A stretch of DNA of 64,000 bases from Cylindrospermopsis curvispora GIHE-G1 (GTDB lineage: Bacteria > Cyanobacteriota > Cyanobacteriia > Cyanobacteriales > Nostocaceae): assembly GCF_014489415.1 (NCBI RefSeq), contig NZ_CP060822.1, positions 3,767,501-3,831,500 of the forward strand, in the 5' to 3' direction. The first letter of the stretch is position 1. Every line of letters starts with the position of its first letter. Below are positions 1 to 9,626 of this stretch, piece by piece. The position numbers were made by a program, and so were the translations under genes. The notes under the pieces were generated by a model. The model did not search any database. It was not told the origin of the DNA and saw nothing but the letters and a program-made list of their open reading frames with translations.

Positions 1-56
1 TAACCACCTACATGGTATTCTGGCTAATACTATAACTTTAAAAGGAAAAGTTTGGC

Positions 57-1136
57 GTGAATCAAATCAAAAAAGCTTTAATCACTGGTATTACTGGTCA
101 AGACGGTTCATACTTGAGTGAATTTTTGTTAGAAAAAGGTTATGAAGTTCATGGCATAATTCGTCGCACCTCCACATTTAACACGGATCGTATTGATCAC
201 ATTTACGAAGATCCCCATCAACAAGGTGCAAGGTTCTTCTTGCACTATGGTGATCTAACCGATGGCACTACCCTACGTCGAATTTTGGAAGAGGTAAAAC
301 CGGTTGAAATCTATAACTTAGGTGCCCAGTCCCATGTGAGGGTTAGCTTTGATTCCCCAGAATATACGGTTGATTCCGTAGCTATGGGAACCCTACGTCT
401 CTTAGAAGCTGTTCGTGACTACCAAAATCGCACGGGGATTCAAGTTCGTTTCTATCAAGCTGGTTCTTCAGAAATGTATGGTCTAGTACAGGCTGTGCCT
501 CAAAGTGAAACTACACCCTTTTATCCCCGTAGTCCCTACGCCTGCGCTAAAGTTTATGCCCACTGGCAAACTATCAACTATCGAGAATCCTATGGCTTAT
601 TTGCCTGTAATGGTATTTTATTTAATCACGAATCTCCCAGACGTGGGGAAACCTTTGTAACTCGCAAAATCACTAGAGCTGTATCCCGTATTGTAGCTGG
701 TAAGCAAAACAAATTATATATGGGCAATTTAGATGCCAAACGGGATTGGGGATATGCTAAAGATTATGTGCGAGCTATGTGGTTAATGTTACAAAAAGAA
801 CAGCCAGATGATTATGTAATTGCTACTGGTGAAACCCACTCAGTGAGGGAATTTTTAGATTTGGCATTTAGTTATGTGAATCTCAAGTGGGAGGATTATG
901 TTGAATTTGATCAACGGTATTTAAGACCAGCAGAAGTAGACCTATTAATTGGTGATTCCACCAAAGCTAGACAAAAATTGTCTTGGCAACCCTCAGTCAC
1001 CTTTGAGGAGTTGGTAGCTTTGATGGTAGAAGCAGATTTACAGGCATTAGGACTAAACTCTCCCCATAGCAGTAGTCTGCAAATTCCCCGGGATATGGCA
1101 ATTATTCGTCATGAGATCGGTGCTCTACATTTTTAA
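57..1136 (+). CDS. gmd: GDP-mannose 4,6-dehydratase
   Basis: Converts GDP-D-mannose to GDP-4-keto-6-deoxymannose in the cytoplasm, the first step towards GDP-L-fucose for surface polysaccharide. The 359-aa product has the extended short-chain dehydrogenase fold. A Rossmann glycine motif ([14 protein letters not shown]) lies at about residues 10-23, an SSEMYG segment holds the catalytic Ser/Thr region, and [10 protein letters not shown] supplies the Tyr-x3-Lys pair. The [15 protein letters not shown] stretch is typical of GMD. The start is GTG, chosen because AAAGGAAAAG lies 7-16 bases upstream and no in-frame ATG is nearby. fcl follows 48 bases downstream on the same strand, so the two probably form a GDP-fucose operon. 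Length is normal for the family. Confidence 0.97.
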   Translation: MNQIKKALITGITGQDGSYLSEFLLEKGYEVHGIIRRTSTFNTDRIDHIYEDPHQQGARFFLHYGDLTDGTTLRRILEEVKPVEIYNLGAQSHVRVSFDSPEYTVDSVAMGTLRLLEAVRDYQNRTGIQVRFYQAGSSEMYGLVQAVPQSETTPFYPRSPYACAKVYAHWQTINYRESYGLFACNGILFNHESPRRGETFVTRKITRAVSRIVAGKQNKLYMGNLDAKRDWGYAKDYVRAMWLMLQKEQPDDYVIATGETHSVREFLDLAFSYVNLKWEDYVEFDQRYLRPAEVDLLIGDSTKARQKLSWQPSVTFEELVALMVEADLQALGLNSPHSSSLQIPRDMAIIRHEIGALHF

Positions 1137-1184
1137 GTGGGCGGATAGTCAAAACCCCCCAGGGGTCTCCAGGAGGAAAGAAAC

Positions 1185-2126
1185 ATGAATGAATTAGAAT
1201 TACAAAGCAAACGTATTCTGGTAACAGGTGGAGCGGGTTTTCTAGGTCGCCAGGTAGTAGCTCAATTATGTCAAGCTGGAGCTAATCCAGAAAAAATCAC
1301 AGTCACACGCTCCCGTGATTGTGATCTAAGAGTTTGGGAAAATTGTCAGCGCGCAGCTAACCAACAGGATATTATCATTCACCTAGCTGCTCATGTGGGT
1401 GGAATTGGTTTGAATCGAGAAAAACCAGCTGAGTTATTTTATGACAACTTAATCATGGGAACCCAGTTGATCCATGCAGCTTATCAAGCAGGTGTGGAAA
1501 AGTTTGTCTGTGTGGGAACTATTTGCGCTTACCCTAAATTTACCCCAGTTCCATTTCAAGAGGAAGATCTTTGGAATGGTTATCCCGAAGAAACTAATGC
1601 TCCCTATGGGATTGCTAAAAAAGCTCTTTTGGTTCAGCTCCAGTCCTATCGTCAGCAATATGGTTTTAATGGTATTTACTTACTACCCGTAAATCTCTAT
1701 GGACCTGAAGACAATTTTGACCCTAGAAGTTCTCATGTGATTCCCGCTTTGATTCGCAAGGTTTACGAAGCCCAAGTTCAGGGGGAAAAACAACTGTTGG
1801 TTTGGGGTGATGGTTCCCCCACCCGGGAATTTCTCTACTCCACAGATGCAGCACTGGGTATTGTTATGGGAACCCAGTTTTATCACGAACCTGATCCCAT
1901 TAATTTGGGTACGGGTTATGAAATCTCCATTAGGGATCTGATTAATCTTATTTGTGACTTAATGGACTATGAGGGAGAAATAGTTTGGCAAACTGATAAA
2001 CCTAATGGACAACCAAGACGCTGTTTAGATACTCGAAAAGCTAAGGAAGCTTTTGGTTTTACCGCTCAAGTGGGCTTTGAGGAAGGATTGAAAAATACCA
2101 TCCAATGGTATAGGGCTAAAAGCTGA
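1185..2126 (+). CDS. fcl: GDP-L-fucose synthase
   Basis: Epimerises and reduces GDP-4-keto-6-deoxymannose, the product of the preceding gene, to GDP-L-fucose using NADPH. The 313-aa protein starts with a Rossmann motif (TGGAGFLGRQV). It carries the GTICAYPKFTPVPF-like segment and the YGIAKKALL Tyr-x3-Lys catalytic motif, followed by NLYGPEDNFDP, characteristic of the WcaG/Fcl family. A strong Shine-Dalgarno (AGGAGGAAAG, 1171-1180) precedes the ATG. It sits 48 bases behind gmd and only 2 bases ahead of the next gene, so all three are probably co-transcribed. Confidence 0.96.
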   Translation: MNELELQSKRILVTGGAGFLGRQVVAQLCQAGANPEKITVTRSRDCDLRVWENCQRAANQQDIIIHLAAHVGGIGLNREKPAELFYDNLIMGTQLIHAAYQAGVEKFVCVGTICAYPKFTPVPFQEEDLWNGYPEETNAPYGIAKKALLVQLQSYRQQYGFNGIYLLPVNLYGPEDNFDPRSSHVIPALIRKVYEAQVQGEKQLLVWGDGSPTREFLYSTDAALGIVMGTQFYHEPDPINLGTGYEISIRDLINLICDLMDYEGEIVWQTDKPNGQPRRCLDTRKAKEAFGFTAQVGFEEGLKNTIQWYRAKS

Positions 2127-2128
2127 AA

Positions 2129-2698
2129 ATGCAAACTAATGTCAGCAAGAAACAACTGCGTCACCAAATATTGGCAACTCGTCAATCCATGACTTTACAA
2201 GAATGGCAACTCAAGAGCGATCGCATTTGTAGTATAATAGAGGCCTCACCTTTATTTACCCGAGCCAAAACAATTCTCGCCTACTTGAGTTTCCGTCAGG
2301 AACCGGATCTGAGTTCACTGTTTAGTCAGTCTATGAATTCCCAACGTCGTTGGGGTTTCCCCCGCTGTGTTGGCAAATCTCTTGTTTGGCACTTATGGCA
2401 ACCAGACACCATTCTAACCATCAGCAATTATGGCATTGCTGAACCAGATCCCCGTTCTCCTAGCATAGAATCCACGGAAGCTGACCTCATCCTGGTTCCC
2501 AGTGTGGCCTGCGACCACCGGGGATACCGTCTGGGATATGGTGGTGGTTACTATGACCGATTTTTGAGTTCCCCCACCATATCCCACATACCCACTAGAG
2601 GGGTAGTTTTTGATTTTGCCTACCTACCAGAAATACCCTGGATTGATCCTTGGGACCAACCATTGGGAGGGGTTTTCACTGATCACCAGGGTTCTTAA
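2129..2698 (+). CDS. 5-formyltetrahydrofolate cyclo-ligase
   Basis: ATP-dependent conversion of 5-formyl-THF to 5,10-methenyl-THF, which returns folate to the one-carbon pool. The 189-aa product has the family layout: a basic N-terminus (KKQLRHQILATRQSM), the ILAYLSFRQEPD segment, and the diagnostic glycine-rich GYGGGYYDRFL motif at about residues 136-146. The ATG lies 2 bases after the fcl stop, suggesting translational coupling, although the function is unrelated to fucose. A 15-base palindrome (2690-2704) straddles the stop codon and reaches towards the convergent tRNA gene. Confidence 0.94.
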   Translation: MQTNVSKKQLRHQILATRQSMTLQEWQLKSDRICSIIEASPLFTRAKTILAYLSFRQEPDLSSLFSQSMNSQRRWGFPRCVGKSLVWHLWQPDTILTISNYGIAEPDPRSPSIESTEADLILVPSVACDHRGYRLGYGGGYYDRFLSSPTISHIPTRGVVFDFAYLPEIPWIDPWDQPLGGVFTDHQGS

Positions 2699-2704
2699 AG
2701 AACC
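2690..2704. repeat. 15-bp palindrome at the fthC-type gene stop / tRNA-Pro 3' trailer
   Basis: GGTTCTT and AAGAACC flank a single A. On the tRNA strand this hairpin begins 6 bases past the mature tRNA 3' end. It lacks a T-tract, so it may be a processing or RNA-stability hairpin rather than a terminator. Confidence 0.4.
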
Positions 2705-2710
2705 TGTAAT

Positions 2711-2783
2711 CGGAGCGGCGGGATTCGAACCCACGACCTCCACTACCCCAAAGTGGCGCGCTACCAAGCTGCGCTACGCCCCG
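2711..2783 (-). tRNA. trnP-GGG: tRNA-Pro (anticodon GGG)
   Basis: On the minus strand a full cloverleaf can be drawn in 73 bases. The acceptor arm is CGGGGCG pairing with CGCTCCG, including one G-U pair. The D-arm contains AGCTTGGTAGCGC. The anticodon stem is CCACT/AGTGG around the 7-base loop TTGGGGT, which gives anticodon GGG, reading CCC proline codons. The T-arm has the invariant GGTTCGAATCC. No CCA is encoded at the 3' end, so it would be added after transcription. Confidence 0.97.
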
Positions 2784-2844
2784 TTAATCGAATTAAATCA
2801 CTTTCCCTAATATATCAAAGGTGGGAAAAAAAAGCAAGGGTTTT

Positions 2845-3231
2845 TCAAAAAACTTTCAGGTTTGCCACCGCCTTGACCAACTCTTGGACAGCATGGGCAC
2901 TTAAGTATCCTTGAACAGATCTTCCACTAGTCAGGATAAATCGCATGCTGTACAAATGGGCATACCCTTCTACTTCCATCCACACTAGATCGGTTTCAGC
3001 TTCACAGGTAATTTTTTCTTCATCCATGAGTTCTGATGTCAAAACCCTGATGGTGTCCACTAGTTGGGTTAGTAGATGGCAAAAATGTTCCAGCTCCGGT
3101 TCGGTTAGTTCAACAGCCCAATCATCACTTCCCACCAAACCCTTAAATTGGCTAGAGTCTGGTTTCCAACCTATTTGCCAACCAGCTCCCCGTTTAACTA
3201 CCTTTTGCATTTTCCGTGGTATTACAGCCAA
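2845..3231 (-). CDS. Conserved cyanobacterial DUF1818-type protein
   Basis: A 128-aa soluble protein of unknown function. The pattern of a basic N-terminus ([14 protein letters not shown]), a central acidic helix ([21 protein letters not shown]) and the ending [14 protein letters not shown] matches my memory of the cyanobacterial DUF1818 family. It overlaps the end of rpoZ by 10 bases if the ATG at 3231 is used. A second in-frame ATG at 3210 (MQKVVKRG) would give 121 aa and avoid the overlap. It probably forms an operon with rpoZ. The family name is from recall; the operon is seen directly. Confidence 0.75.
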   Translation of the reverse strand: MAVIPRKMQKVVKRGAGWQIGWKPDSSQFKGLVGSDDWAVELTEPELEHFCHLLTQLVDTIRVLTSELMDEEKITCEAETDLVWMEVEGYAHLYSMRFILTSGRSVQGYLSAHAVQELVKAVANLKVF

Positions 3232-3473
3232 TCGCTAGGTAACTCACCAATAATTTCTGGCTGAGTTAACTCGTCTGACATTTCAATGATTGCTCTAAGC
3301 ACCGGTTTCATAATACTGTCTTCGTTATTCTCAAAGTCCTCATAACGGCGACGTTTAGCACGATTAGCCACCTGCACAGTGATCCGATAACGATTTGATG
3401 CGGCGTTAATCAAATCCTCTGAGCGCTGCATAATTTGAGATTGGGTGGTCTCGAACCTGGAACGTTTGAGCAT
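3222..3473 (-). CDS. rpoZ: RNA polymerase omega subunit
   Basis: Small subunit that helps assemble RNA polymerase around beta-prime. The 83-aa product has the cyanobacterial form: [13 protein letters not shown], then the conserved helix [30 protein letters not shown] (about residues 14-43), then an acidic C-terminal tail ending in ELPSDWL. Length matches cyanobacterial omega. It overlaps the following DUF1818-type gene on the same strand, so they share an mRNA. Confidence 0.93.
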   Translation of the reverse strand: MLKRSRFETTQSQIMQRSEDLINAASNRYRITVQVANRAKRRRYEDFENNEDSIMKPVLRAIIEMSDELTQPEIIGELPSDWL

Positions 3474-3646
3474 ACTGGTTTTGGGTTGAATTTTTGACGT
3501 TCAATTTACTTACTCACCAATATTAGCACAGTTATCAAAAAACGACTAAACCCACAAGATAATTGTTGGATAATTTTAATGAATTTTTTGAACACCTGTG
3601 ATACCCTATTTGTGTTACAATCCTTACTTGAACCCAGGAAAAGATC

Positions 3647-4543
3647 ATGAACGAGCTAACAAAGTCCGATCTCAGGGAACGCTTAGGCAACATAGATCAG
3701 ATCCGCGATATACTAATTGGACCTCATTTGAGAGAGTATAATAACCGTCTAGAACAGCTGGAACGTGGTTTGGCATCGGTTCAGTACGAATTACGCAGTC
3801 GAGGTGAGGAAACCCGTCAAGCAATCTTAGTGGAGTTAAACGCTACTGCTGATCTACTAGAAAAAAAGATTCGCAATCTAATTATTAAGGATGAGGAGGA
3901 GAAATTTAATCTCAATCAGCAAATAGATAATATTAACAAGCGCATTCTCACAGCCACCCAGGAACTACAAGATTCCCTAACGTCTGAATTAGACGAACTA
4001 GCGGAAAATGCTGATAAACGGTTTAAATCAATACAGACAAAAGACGAGGAGGAAAAGCTAGAAATTCGTCAGCAGCTTGAGCTAGTGAACAAAAGGCTGG
4101 GGGGTAGTATTGAAACAGTGAAGGAAACATTTCAACAGCAGACTAAAACCTTGCAGGAAAATTTGCAGGCCACTCGGAATAAGTTACAGGATGAAATCAC
4201 CGAGCTACGTGTTCAAACCATTGAGGAGTTGGAAAGGTACTCCTCTATATTAACTCAAGAGAAAGTTTCTAAGGATGATATGGCGGAATTGCTGTTTGAG
4301 CTGGGTCTAAGACTCCAAGGAAAGGAATTTGTTCCCGAGCTGCAGCAGGTTGCCAATTTGACAGAAGAGCTGCAAACAATTATAACTGAGTCCCCAGACC
4401 AATCTGTAACGCACTTGATACCTGAAAATCCCCCAGAAGTAACGTCAGAATCAAAACCCACGGTTTCTAATTCTTCCCCACGCGCTAAGGTAGAAGGTTC
4501 TACTCCCCGTCGGACTAGAACCAGTCGTCTTAAGGGAGGCTAG
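3647..4543 (+). CDS. Coiled-coil protein of unknown function
   Basis: A 298-aa hydrophilic protein that I cannot assign to a named family. Almost all of residues 1-210 is predicted coiled coil, rich in Glu, Lys and Gln with heptad-like spacing. The segment KDEEEK followed by QQ-(I/L)-x3-NKR(I/L) occurs twice, at about residues 81-100 and 132-151, so there is an internal repeat of about 51 residues. A short conserved block (MAELLFELGLRLQGKEF) follows near 215-235, then a disordered Pro/Ser-rich, basic C-terminus. There is no signal peptide or membrane segment. A GGAAAAG ribosome site sits just before the ATG, and a possible TG-TACAAT extended -10 lies at 3616-3621. Scaffold or cytoskeletal roles are possible but unsupported. 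Confidence 0.7.
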   Translation: MNELTKSDLRERLGNIDQIRDILIGPHLREYNNRLEQLERGLASVQYELRSRGEETRQAILVELNATADLLEKKIRNLIIKDEEEKFNLNQQIDNINKRILTATQELQDSLTSELDELAENADKRFKSIQTKDEEEKLEIRQQLELVNKRLGGSIETVKETFQQQTKTLQENLQATRNKLQDEITELRVQTIEELERYSSILTQEKVSKDDMAELLFELGLRLQGKEFVPELQQVANLTEELQTIITESPDQSVTHLIPENPPEVTSESKPTVSNSSPRAKVEGSTPRRTRTSRLKGG

Positions 4544-4556
4544 CATCAGAGATTGT

Positions 4557-5705
4557 TTAGCCGGTTTTCATTTTTAAAAACAATTCCTCGTACTGGTTTA
4601 TACTTTCTAAGGATAAGGGTTTTAAGAACTCGCATTTTTCTAGTAATTCCTGCTCAATTGCGAGTAGGTTTTGTATGGAATCACTTATACCCTGAACCTT
4701 AGAAGTATTGATAAAAGTAGGGGTGTTGGTTTTACCCAACATCACAATTTGTCCAGCAATGTCTGGTTGCCAACAAAAGTCAATCCATTGTGATATTAAA
4801 TTATCTGTTTCCTCAGTCATTAGTGTATTTGCTGGTTGCACCCATAAATCTGCCCAAATTGCTGTTCCTGACTGGGGTATAACTGCTCTCAATTGGGGAT
4901 AACGACTTAAAATAGGGATAATGTCATTTGACCAACCTACTGCTAACCATGTGTCTCCAGTAATTAGGGGTTCTAGATAGTTAGTGGAGTCATAGAATTT
5001 CACCTGCTGATTTAAACTCTCCAGTTCTATGTTTAAGTTGGAAATTTTTACTGGATTTACCGTGTTGTAAGATCTGCCCAGTTTCTTTAAAACCAATCCA
5101 ATCACCTCCCTGGGGTGATTGGGTAGAGAAATACGAGAGCGCAAATCACTTCGCCATAGATCACCCCAATCTCGTGGTTGCCAATTAAATTTCTGTAACT
5201 GTTTTTGATTATATACAAGCACCGTATTTCCCCAACGATAAGGTGCCCCCCATACTTCACCTTGAGAATCCCAATTACCCTGATCATCCCGTTTCACCAA
5301 CTGCTGCCATTTTTCCTGTAAGGATGACCATTGTTTACTTTTTTTTATTGGTAAGGGTCGAATTAATTTCTGCTCAATAGCTGGTTTTAACCAATAGTCT
5401 CCCAAGGTTACTAGGTCACAATGGGGTGATTTTTTCCCCCCTGGACTCTTATCTGTTGTCTCTCGCCAAGTTTGTAACTGTTCAAACAAATCATATATCT
5501 GATTTTTTGGTACAAAACTTAGTTTGACATTCGGGAGTGTTTTATCTGATTGTAATTTTTTGTTAAATTGATTGACCACATAGCCTGGTATAGAACCCTT
5601 TAAAAGCAATACCTGGAATTCTGATTGATTTTTACCGTTACATCCTATGAGTGTTTGACCAAGCAGAATTCCACCCACATTAAATAGAAAATTCCTTCGT
5701 TTCAT
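4557..5705 (-). CDS. Extracellular solute-binding lipoprotein (Tat-type, PotD-like)
   Basis: A periplasmic ligand-binding protein, probably for an ABC importer of the polyamine/iron type 1 class; the ligand is unknown. The chosen ATG at 5705 gives 382 aa beginning with the twin-arginine motif KRRNFLFN and a hydrophobic stretch ending in the lipobox LIGC (Cys at about 22), so it should be a Tat-exported lipoprotein. The longer reading frame to 5792 would hide this signal and run into icd. The core has the usual W-GAPYRWGNTVLVYN and DLWRSDLRSRISLPNHPREVIG segments of this fold. No permease or ATPase gene is adjacent. It follows icd by 52 bases on the same strand. Confidence 0.85.
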   Translation of the reverse strand: MKRRNFLFNVGGILLGQTLIGCNGKNQSEFQVLLLKGSIPGYVVNQFNKKLQSDKTLPNVKLSFVPKNQIYDLFEQLQTWRETTDKSPGGKKSPHCDLVTLGDYWLKPAIEQKLIRPLPIKKSKQWSSLQEKWQQLVKRDDQGNWDSQGEVWGAPYRWGNTVLVYNQKQLQKFNWQPRDWGDLWRSDLRSRISLPNHPREVIGLVLKKLGRSYNTVNPVKISNLNIELESLNQQVKFYDSTNYLEPLITGDTWLAVGWSNDIIPILSRYPQLRAVIPQSGTAIWADLWVQPANTLMTEETDNLISQWIDFCWQPDIAGQIVMLGKTNTPTFINTSKVQGISDSIQNLLAIEQELLEKCEFLKPLSLESINQYEELFLKMKTG

Positions 5706-5757
5706 TTTGTTTCCCCAATTCCTGACCCCATTTTTGCATACCACTACCAATAGGATA

Positions 5758-7182
5758 TCAACAGTTGAATTGTTGAATAATTGCGTCAGCAAATTCAGAG
5801 CATTTTAGTGGTTCCACTGGAGGTTCCATTAGCCGTGCTAGGTCATAAGTGACTTTACCATCAGCTATGGAAGCACCTAGCCCTCTTTTAATTAAATCCG
5901 CTGCTTCTTGCCATCCCATGTATTCTAGCATCATTACACCTGATAGGATAACAGAACCAGGATTAATTTTGTCTAATCCTGCATGTTTTGGTGCTGTGCC
6001 ATGGGTAGCTTCGAAAATGGCACAGGAGTCTCCAATGTTTGCTCCTGGACCCATTCCTAAACCACCGACAATGGCCGCAGCAGCATCGGATAAATAATCT
6101 CCGTTTAAGTTCATGGTGGCTAAAATAGAATACTCATCTGGCCGGGTCTGAATCTGCTGGAAAATACTGTCAGCAATCCGATCATTTACCATGACTTTAT
6201 CTTTCCATTGCCCATCCCCGTGGGTAGACCATATTGAATTGATTACTGTTTCTACTTCCTTGACAATTTGTGCTTTTTTTTCTGGTGTCAAATTGTCAAA
6301 TCCTGGGTCAATCATTCTGGCATTTTCTTCCAGGGAAATTTGGGGATTTTTCTCCTTATTGCCTAAAATCCATGATTCCCTTTCTGTGACACACTCTGCA
6401 CGAAATTCCTGGGTTGCTAACTCATAACCCCAATCTCTAAACGCTCCCTCGGTGTATTTCATTATATTCCCTTTATGCACCAAGGTTACCTGTTGTTTTT
6501 CCTTGGGTAGTTGTAAAGCATGCTTTAGGGCACGTCTCACTAGTCTTTGGGAACCACTCCTACTAATCGGTTTGATTCCTATTCCCGCATCCAGGGGAAT
6601 CTGTTTTTTGCCATGCTCTGGTGTCGCTGGTATGAGATCTTTGTTCAGGATGCTGATCAATCGCTCTCCTATTTCACTACCTTGTTTCCATTCTATCCCC
6701 AAGTAAATATCTTCTGTATTTTCCCTATAAACAATTACATCTAGTTTATCTGGGCTTTTATGGGGAGAAGGAGTTCCCGCATAGTAACGACAGGGACGCA
6801 CACAGGCATATAAATCAAATATTTGACGCAATGCCACGTTCAATGAACGAATTCCACCACCTACGGGGGTAGTTAGCGGACCTTTAATGGCAATACCATA
6901 TTCCTTAATGGCTGTAAGAGTATCCTGGGGTAAGTACTGGTAGGTTCCATATAAATCGCATGCTTCATCTCCAGCATAGACCTTGAACCAACTAATCTTT
7001 CTTTTTTCATTGTAAGCCCTAGCCACTGCTGCATCTAGCACTTTCTCCGTAGCTGGCCAAATATCTATACCTGTTCCATCACCGCGAATAAAAGGGACAA
7101 TGGGATTATCCGGAACTATGGGTTCCCCGTTCTGGAAGGTGATTTTTTCGCCGGTTGGGGGAGGGGTAATCTTTTCGTACAT
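5758..7182 (-). CDS. icd: Isocitrate dehydrogenase (NADP+)
   Basis: Oxidises isocitrate to 2-oxoglutarate, which in cyanobacteria is the carbon skeleton for ammonia assimilation and the signal of nitrogen status. The ATG at 7182 ([16 protein letters not shown]) gives 474 aa, the family length; the frame stays open upstream to 7239 but that extension is unlike known family members. Visible hallmarks are [20 protein letters not shown], the substrate loop [13 protein letters not shown] with the phosphorylatable serine, [14 protein letters not shown], and the C-terminal [17 protein letters not shown] and [11 protein letters not shown] cofactor motifs. Confidence 0.96.
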   Translation of the reverse strand: MYEKITPPPTGEKITFQNGEPIVPDNPIVPFIRGDGTGIDIWPATEKVLDAAVARAYNEKRKISWFKVYAGDEACDLYGTYQYLPQDTLTAIKEYGIAIKGPLTTPVGGGIRSLNVALRQIFDLYACVRPCRYYAGTPSPHKSPDKLDVIVYRENTEDIYLGIEWKQGSEIGERLISILNKDLIPATPEHGKKQIPLDAGIGIKPISRSGSQRLVRRALKHALQLPKEKQQVTLVHKGNIMKYTEGAFRDWGYELATQEFRAECVTERESWILGNKEKNPQISLEENARMIDPGFDNLTPEKKAQIVKEVETVINSIWSTHGDGQWKDKVMVNDRIADSIFQQIQTRPDEYSILATMNLNGDYLSDAAAAIVGGLGMGPGANIGDSCAIFEATHGTAPKHAGLDKINPGSVILSGVMMLEYMGWQEAADLIKRGLGASIADGKVTYDLARLMEPPVEPLKCSEFADAIIQQFNC

Positions 7183-7311
7183 GGTTAACACATTCCAAAA
7201 TAAAGAAACAAGCGCTGCTTTGGTGCTATCTTCCAGCAATTTCCTATAAATACTTCCACCGAAGCTAATTTAACGCAGGAAACCCACCTGTTTTGGTAAT
7301 TCCATGATAGC

Positions 7312-7812
7312 ATGAATCCATTAACGGTAAAACTTAAAAGTATGGAGTCCCAAGGAATTCTACCCCTCAAATCAGCCTGTGGTATTAGTTACGATTCTTT
7401 GGCGCAATTGCTCGTCAAGCAAGATTTTCAGGCTGCTGACCTATTGACAATTCAACAAATGTGTGAAGTGGCGGGAACCCAAGCAGTGCGCAGAAAATGG
7501 TTATATTTCACTGAAGTGGAAAATTTCCCCATCCAGGATCTGCAAACCATTAATAGTCTTTGGTTGGCTCACTCCCAAGGCAAATTTGGTTTTTCTGTGC
7601 AGCGGGAACTTTGGTTGGGGGTAGGTAGAAACTGGGATAGGTTATGGCCTAAAATCGGCTGGAAGCAGGGTGAAAAATGGACTCGCTATCCCCATGAGTT
7701 TACCTGGAATTTGACCGCCCCTAGGGGTCATTTACCCCTGTCTAATCAACTACGGGGGGTGCGAGTTATGGCCTCTCTCTTATCTCACCCGGCATGGATT
7801 ACTCCTTCCTAG
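7312..7812 (+). CDS. GUN4 domain-containing protein (short form)
   Basis: GUN4 domains bind porphyrins; the canonical Gun4 stimulates Mg-chelatase in chlorophyll synthesis. Here a single domain fills nearly all of 166 aa: [25 protein letters not shown], then [26 protein letters not shown] and [27 protein letters not shown]. It lacks the extra N-terminal helical domain of canonical cyanobacterial Gun4 (about 230 aa), so it is more likely a paralogue than the chelatase activator. The ATG at 7312 is used; MESQGIL at 7342 is possible. Its stop overlaps the convergent protease gene by 4 bases. Confidence 0.85.
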   Translation: MNPLTVKLKSMESQGILPLKSACGISYDSLAQLLVKQDFQAADLLTIQQMCEVAGTQAVRRKWLYFTEVENFPIQDLQTINSLWLAHSQGKFGFSVQRELWLGVGRNWDRLWPKIGWKQGEKWTRYPHEFTWNLTAPRGHLPLSNQLRGVRVMASLLSHPAWITPS

Positions 7813-9398
7813 TTTTCTCCTACTGTCCACCAAGCTAGGGCGTAGTCTTGTTTTGATTGGTTAACTTGGTTTTTAAAATCCACGCGTACCTTATACTTAC
7901 CACCTTCAGGGATACTACAAAAGATATGCTCCACATTGTCAATTTGACTTGTGGAAGAGCAATTGGAAACTTTTATTTTTTTTTCATCGGCTTTTAAGAG
8001 GTAAATATCTAAGTTATTTATTCCTTTGTCTATAAATGTTTCGTCCGTATCATATAATCGGTTTTGATTGGTATCCTCCAGTTCTACTAGTCTGTCCCAA
8101 GTCAAGGTAATAGCCACAAAACTGTCTTTTTTTAAGGGTTTCCTCAGGCTATAGTCTATTGATGAGTTGGCACTAATCCTATGATAATCCCAACCAATGG
8201 CTGGTACTTCATTACCGGGCCCCCATTGTCCCCACATAAATTGTTGGTAGGCACGAAATACATTTAAATGACCTGAACCCATTTGGGGATCTAAGGGAAT
8301 TCCTGGATTGTTATAGGCTTGGGAAACTACCCAATCTCTATTTTGTTTATCTACTAAGGTCCTGGTCATTCCCAGTCTTAGTCCATTACCATTATCTAGG
8401 ATTTTCTCCGCTGAGTTTAATAGTACGGCTTTCATGACTTGATGTCTCCTGGCATCAATTTTCCAATTTACAGTCTGCTTTCTTAATTGTCTATCGGCAA
8501 ATTCTTGTAACAGGGCTATGGTTCCTGTGACCTGGGGCGCAGCAAAACTTGAACCAGTAGATTTATTTAATTTACCATCCGGGTTAATTACCGGAATGTT
8601 TGTCCCAGGAGCTACTAAACCTACGGAACTGCGCCCATTAATGTTAAATTCCTTCCCTACCAGGCGATCGCTCACTTCTTGGTTATTTCCTGCCAAATTA
8701 GAAACATGAAGTTTGTCAAAAATTCCTCTCCTTGGTGATGAAAAAGCCACGTTGATGGCGTTAAAATTGTCCGTAGGAATGGAAATTCCTCCTTTACCCT
8801 GATTTCCAGCAATCACATAGGTTACATCATGCACTCGAGTTGACCAGTCAACACATAAAGTTAGTAGGGCTTTACCATCTAACACTGGTTCTGGTCTAGG
8901 ATCGCGGTTAAGGGGTTCGCCAAAACTAAAGTTAATGGCTCGTAAATCTCCACCATTTTGTAGAGCAACATGTTGTGCTGACAAGCACTCCTCTGATTGA
9001 CCTAAGTTACGGCCAAGTCCAACAGCAGAGGAGTATAATTTTGCTTGGGGTGCTACCCCTGGAAGATACTTGTCTTGACTAGTCATCACTCCAGCTACAT
9101 TGTAGGCATGAGTATCAACACCAAGGTTAGATTGAGCGGGTTCATTTAGTGAAAATACGGCAGTTGGGGTAACGGCGCGGTTTTTAGATACGGCTTTATC
9201 CAAGCCAAATACACCGGGACGGCCAATTTCTACCTGGCCCAGGGCAATTTTACGACCAGTTAATTTATAGGGTGGTTGGTGTAAAATCAGAGCATTAATA
9301 CCATTAGTTCCCAGAAAATTGCTAGATTGAATAGATGCAAGTACTGGCACACCTAAAGAGCAAATACCCAAAGTGCATATAATCAAAGTTTCCTTCAT
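7809..9398 (-). CDS. S8 (subtilisin-like) serine peptidase family protein, variant active site
   Basis: A secreted subtilisin-fold protein. The ATG at 9398 gives 529 aa starting with a signal peptide ([21 protein letters not shown]). The reading frame continues upstream only to a TTG at 9440. The catalytic serine motif [11 protein letters not shown] is intact near residue 284, and the histidine region reads [11 protein letters not shown] (His about 97). Where subtilisins have the catalytic Asp (usually in a DTG motif), this protein reads [11 protein letters not shown], with Glu57 at the aligned place. A C-terminal beta-rich domain follows (about 400-529), with an acidic [18 protein letters not shown] stretch resembling a Ca-binding loop. 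Activity is uncertain because of the Glu. Confidence 0.85.
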   Translation of the reverse strand: MKETLIICTLGICSLGVPVLASIQSSNFLGTNGINALILHQPPYKLTGRKIALGQVEIGRPGVFGLDKAVSKNRAVTPTAVFSLNEPAQSNLGVDTHAYNVAGVMTSQDKYLPGVAPQAKLYSSAVGLGRNLGQSEECLSAQHVALQNGGDLRAINFSFGEPLNRDPRPEPVLDGKALLTLCVDWSTRVHDVTYVIAGNQGKGGISIPTDNFNAINVAFSSPRRGIFDKLHVSNLAGNNQEVSDRLVGKEFNINGRSSVGLVAPGTNIPVINPDGKLNKSTGSSFAAPQVTGTIALLQEFADRQLRKQTVNWKIDARRHQVMKAVLLNSAEKILDNGNGLRLGMTRTLVDKQNRDWVVSQAYNNPGIPLDPQMGSGHLNVFRAYQQFMWGQWGPGNEVPAIGWDYHRISANSSIDYSLRKPLKKDSFVAITLTWDRLVELEDTNQNRLYDTDETFIDKGINNLDIYLLKADEKKIKVSNCSSTSQIDNVEHIFCSIPEGGKYKVRVDFKNQVNQSKQDYALAWWTVGEN

Positions 9399-9626
9399 CG
9401 TAGCAGATATCCCTATGCAAGTAATTTTTAAAAACGGCAAACGGACTTTCTAAATCATTCTTCTGTGAATCTGCACATAGCTAGGAATAGTAGAATAGAA
9501 GAATGAGGGAGTTCTATCCCCCGTGCTTTGAAAGGAAAGCGAAAAATCGCCAATTTCTATTGGAAGGAATTGTTCCATATTCTGTTACAGTAACTACAGA
9601 CGAAGACGATAAAGAACCCCCTAGCC

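Noticed and set aside
5706-5792. Longer N-terminus for the binding lipoprotein
   Set aside because: It would bury the Tat signal and lipobox and overlap icd.
7183-7239. Longer N-terminus for isocitrate dehydrogenase
   Set aside because: The extension is unlike the family; the ATG at 7182 gives the normal start.
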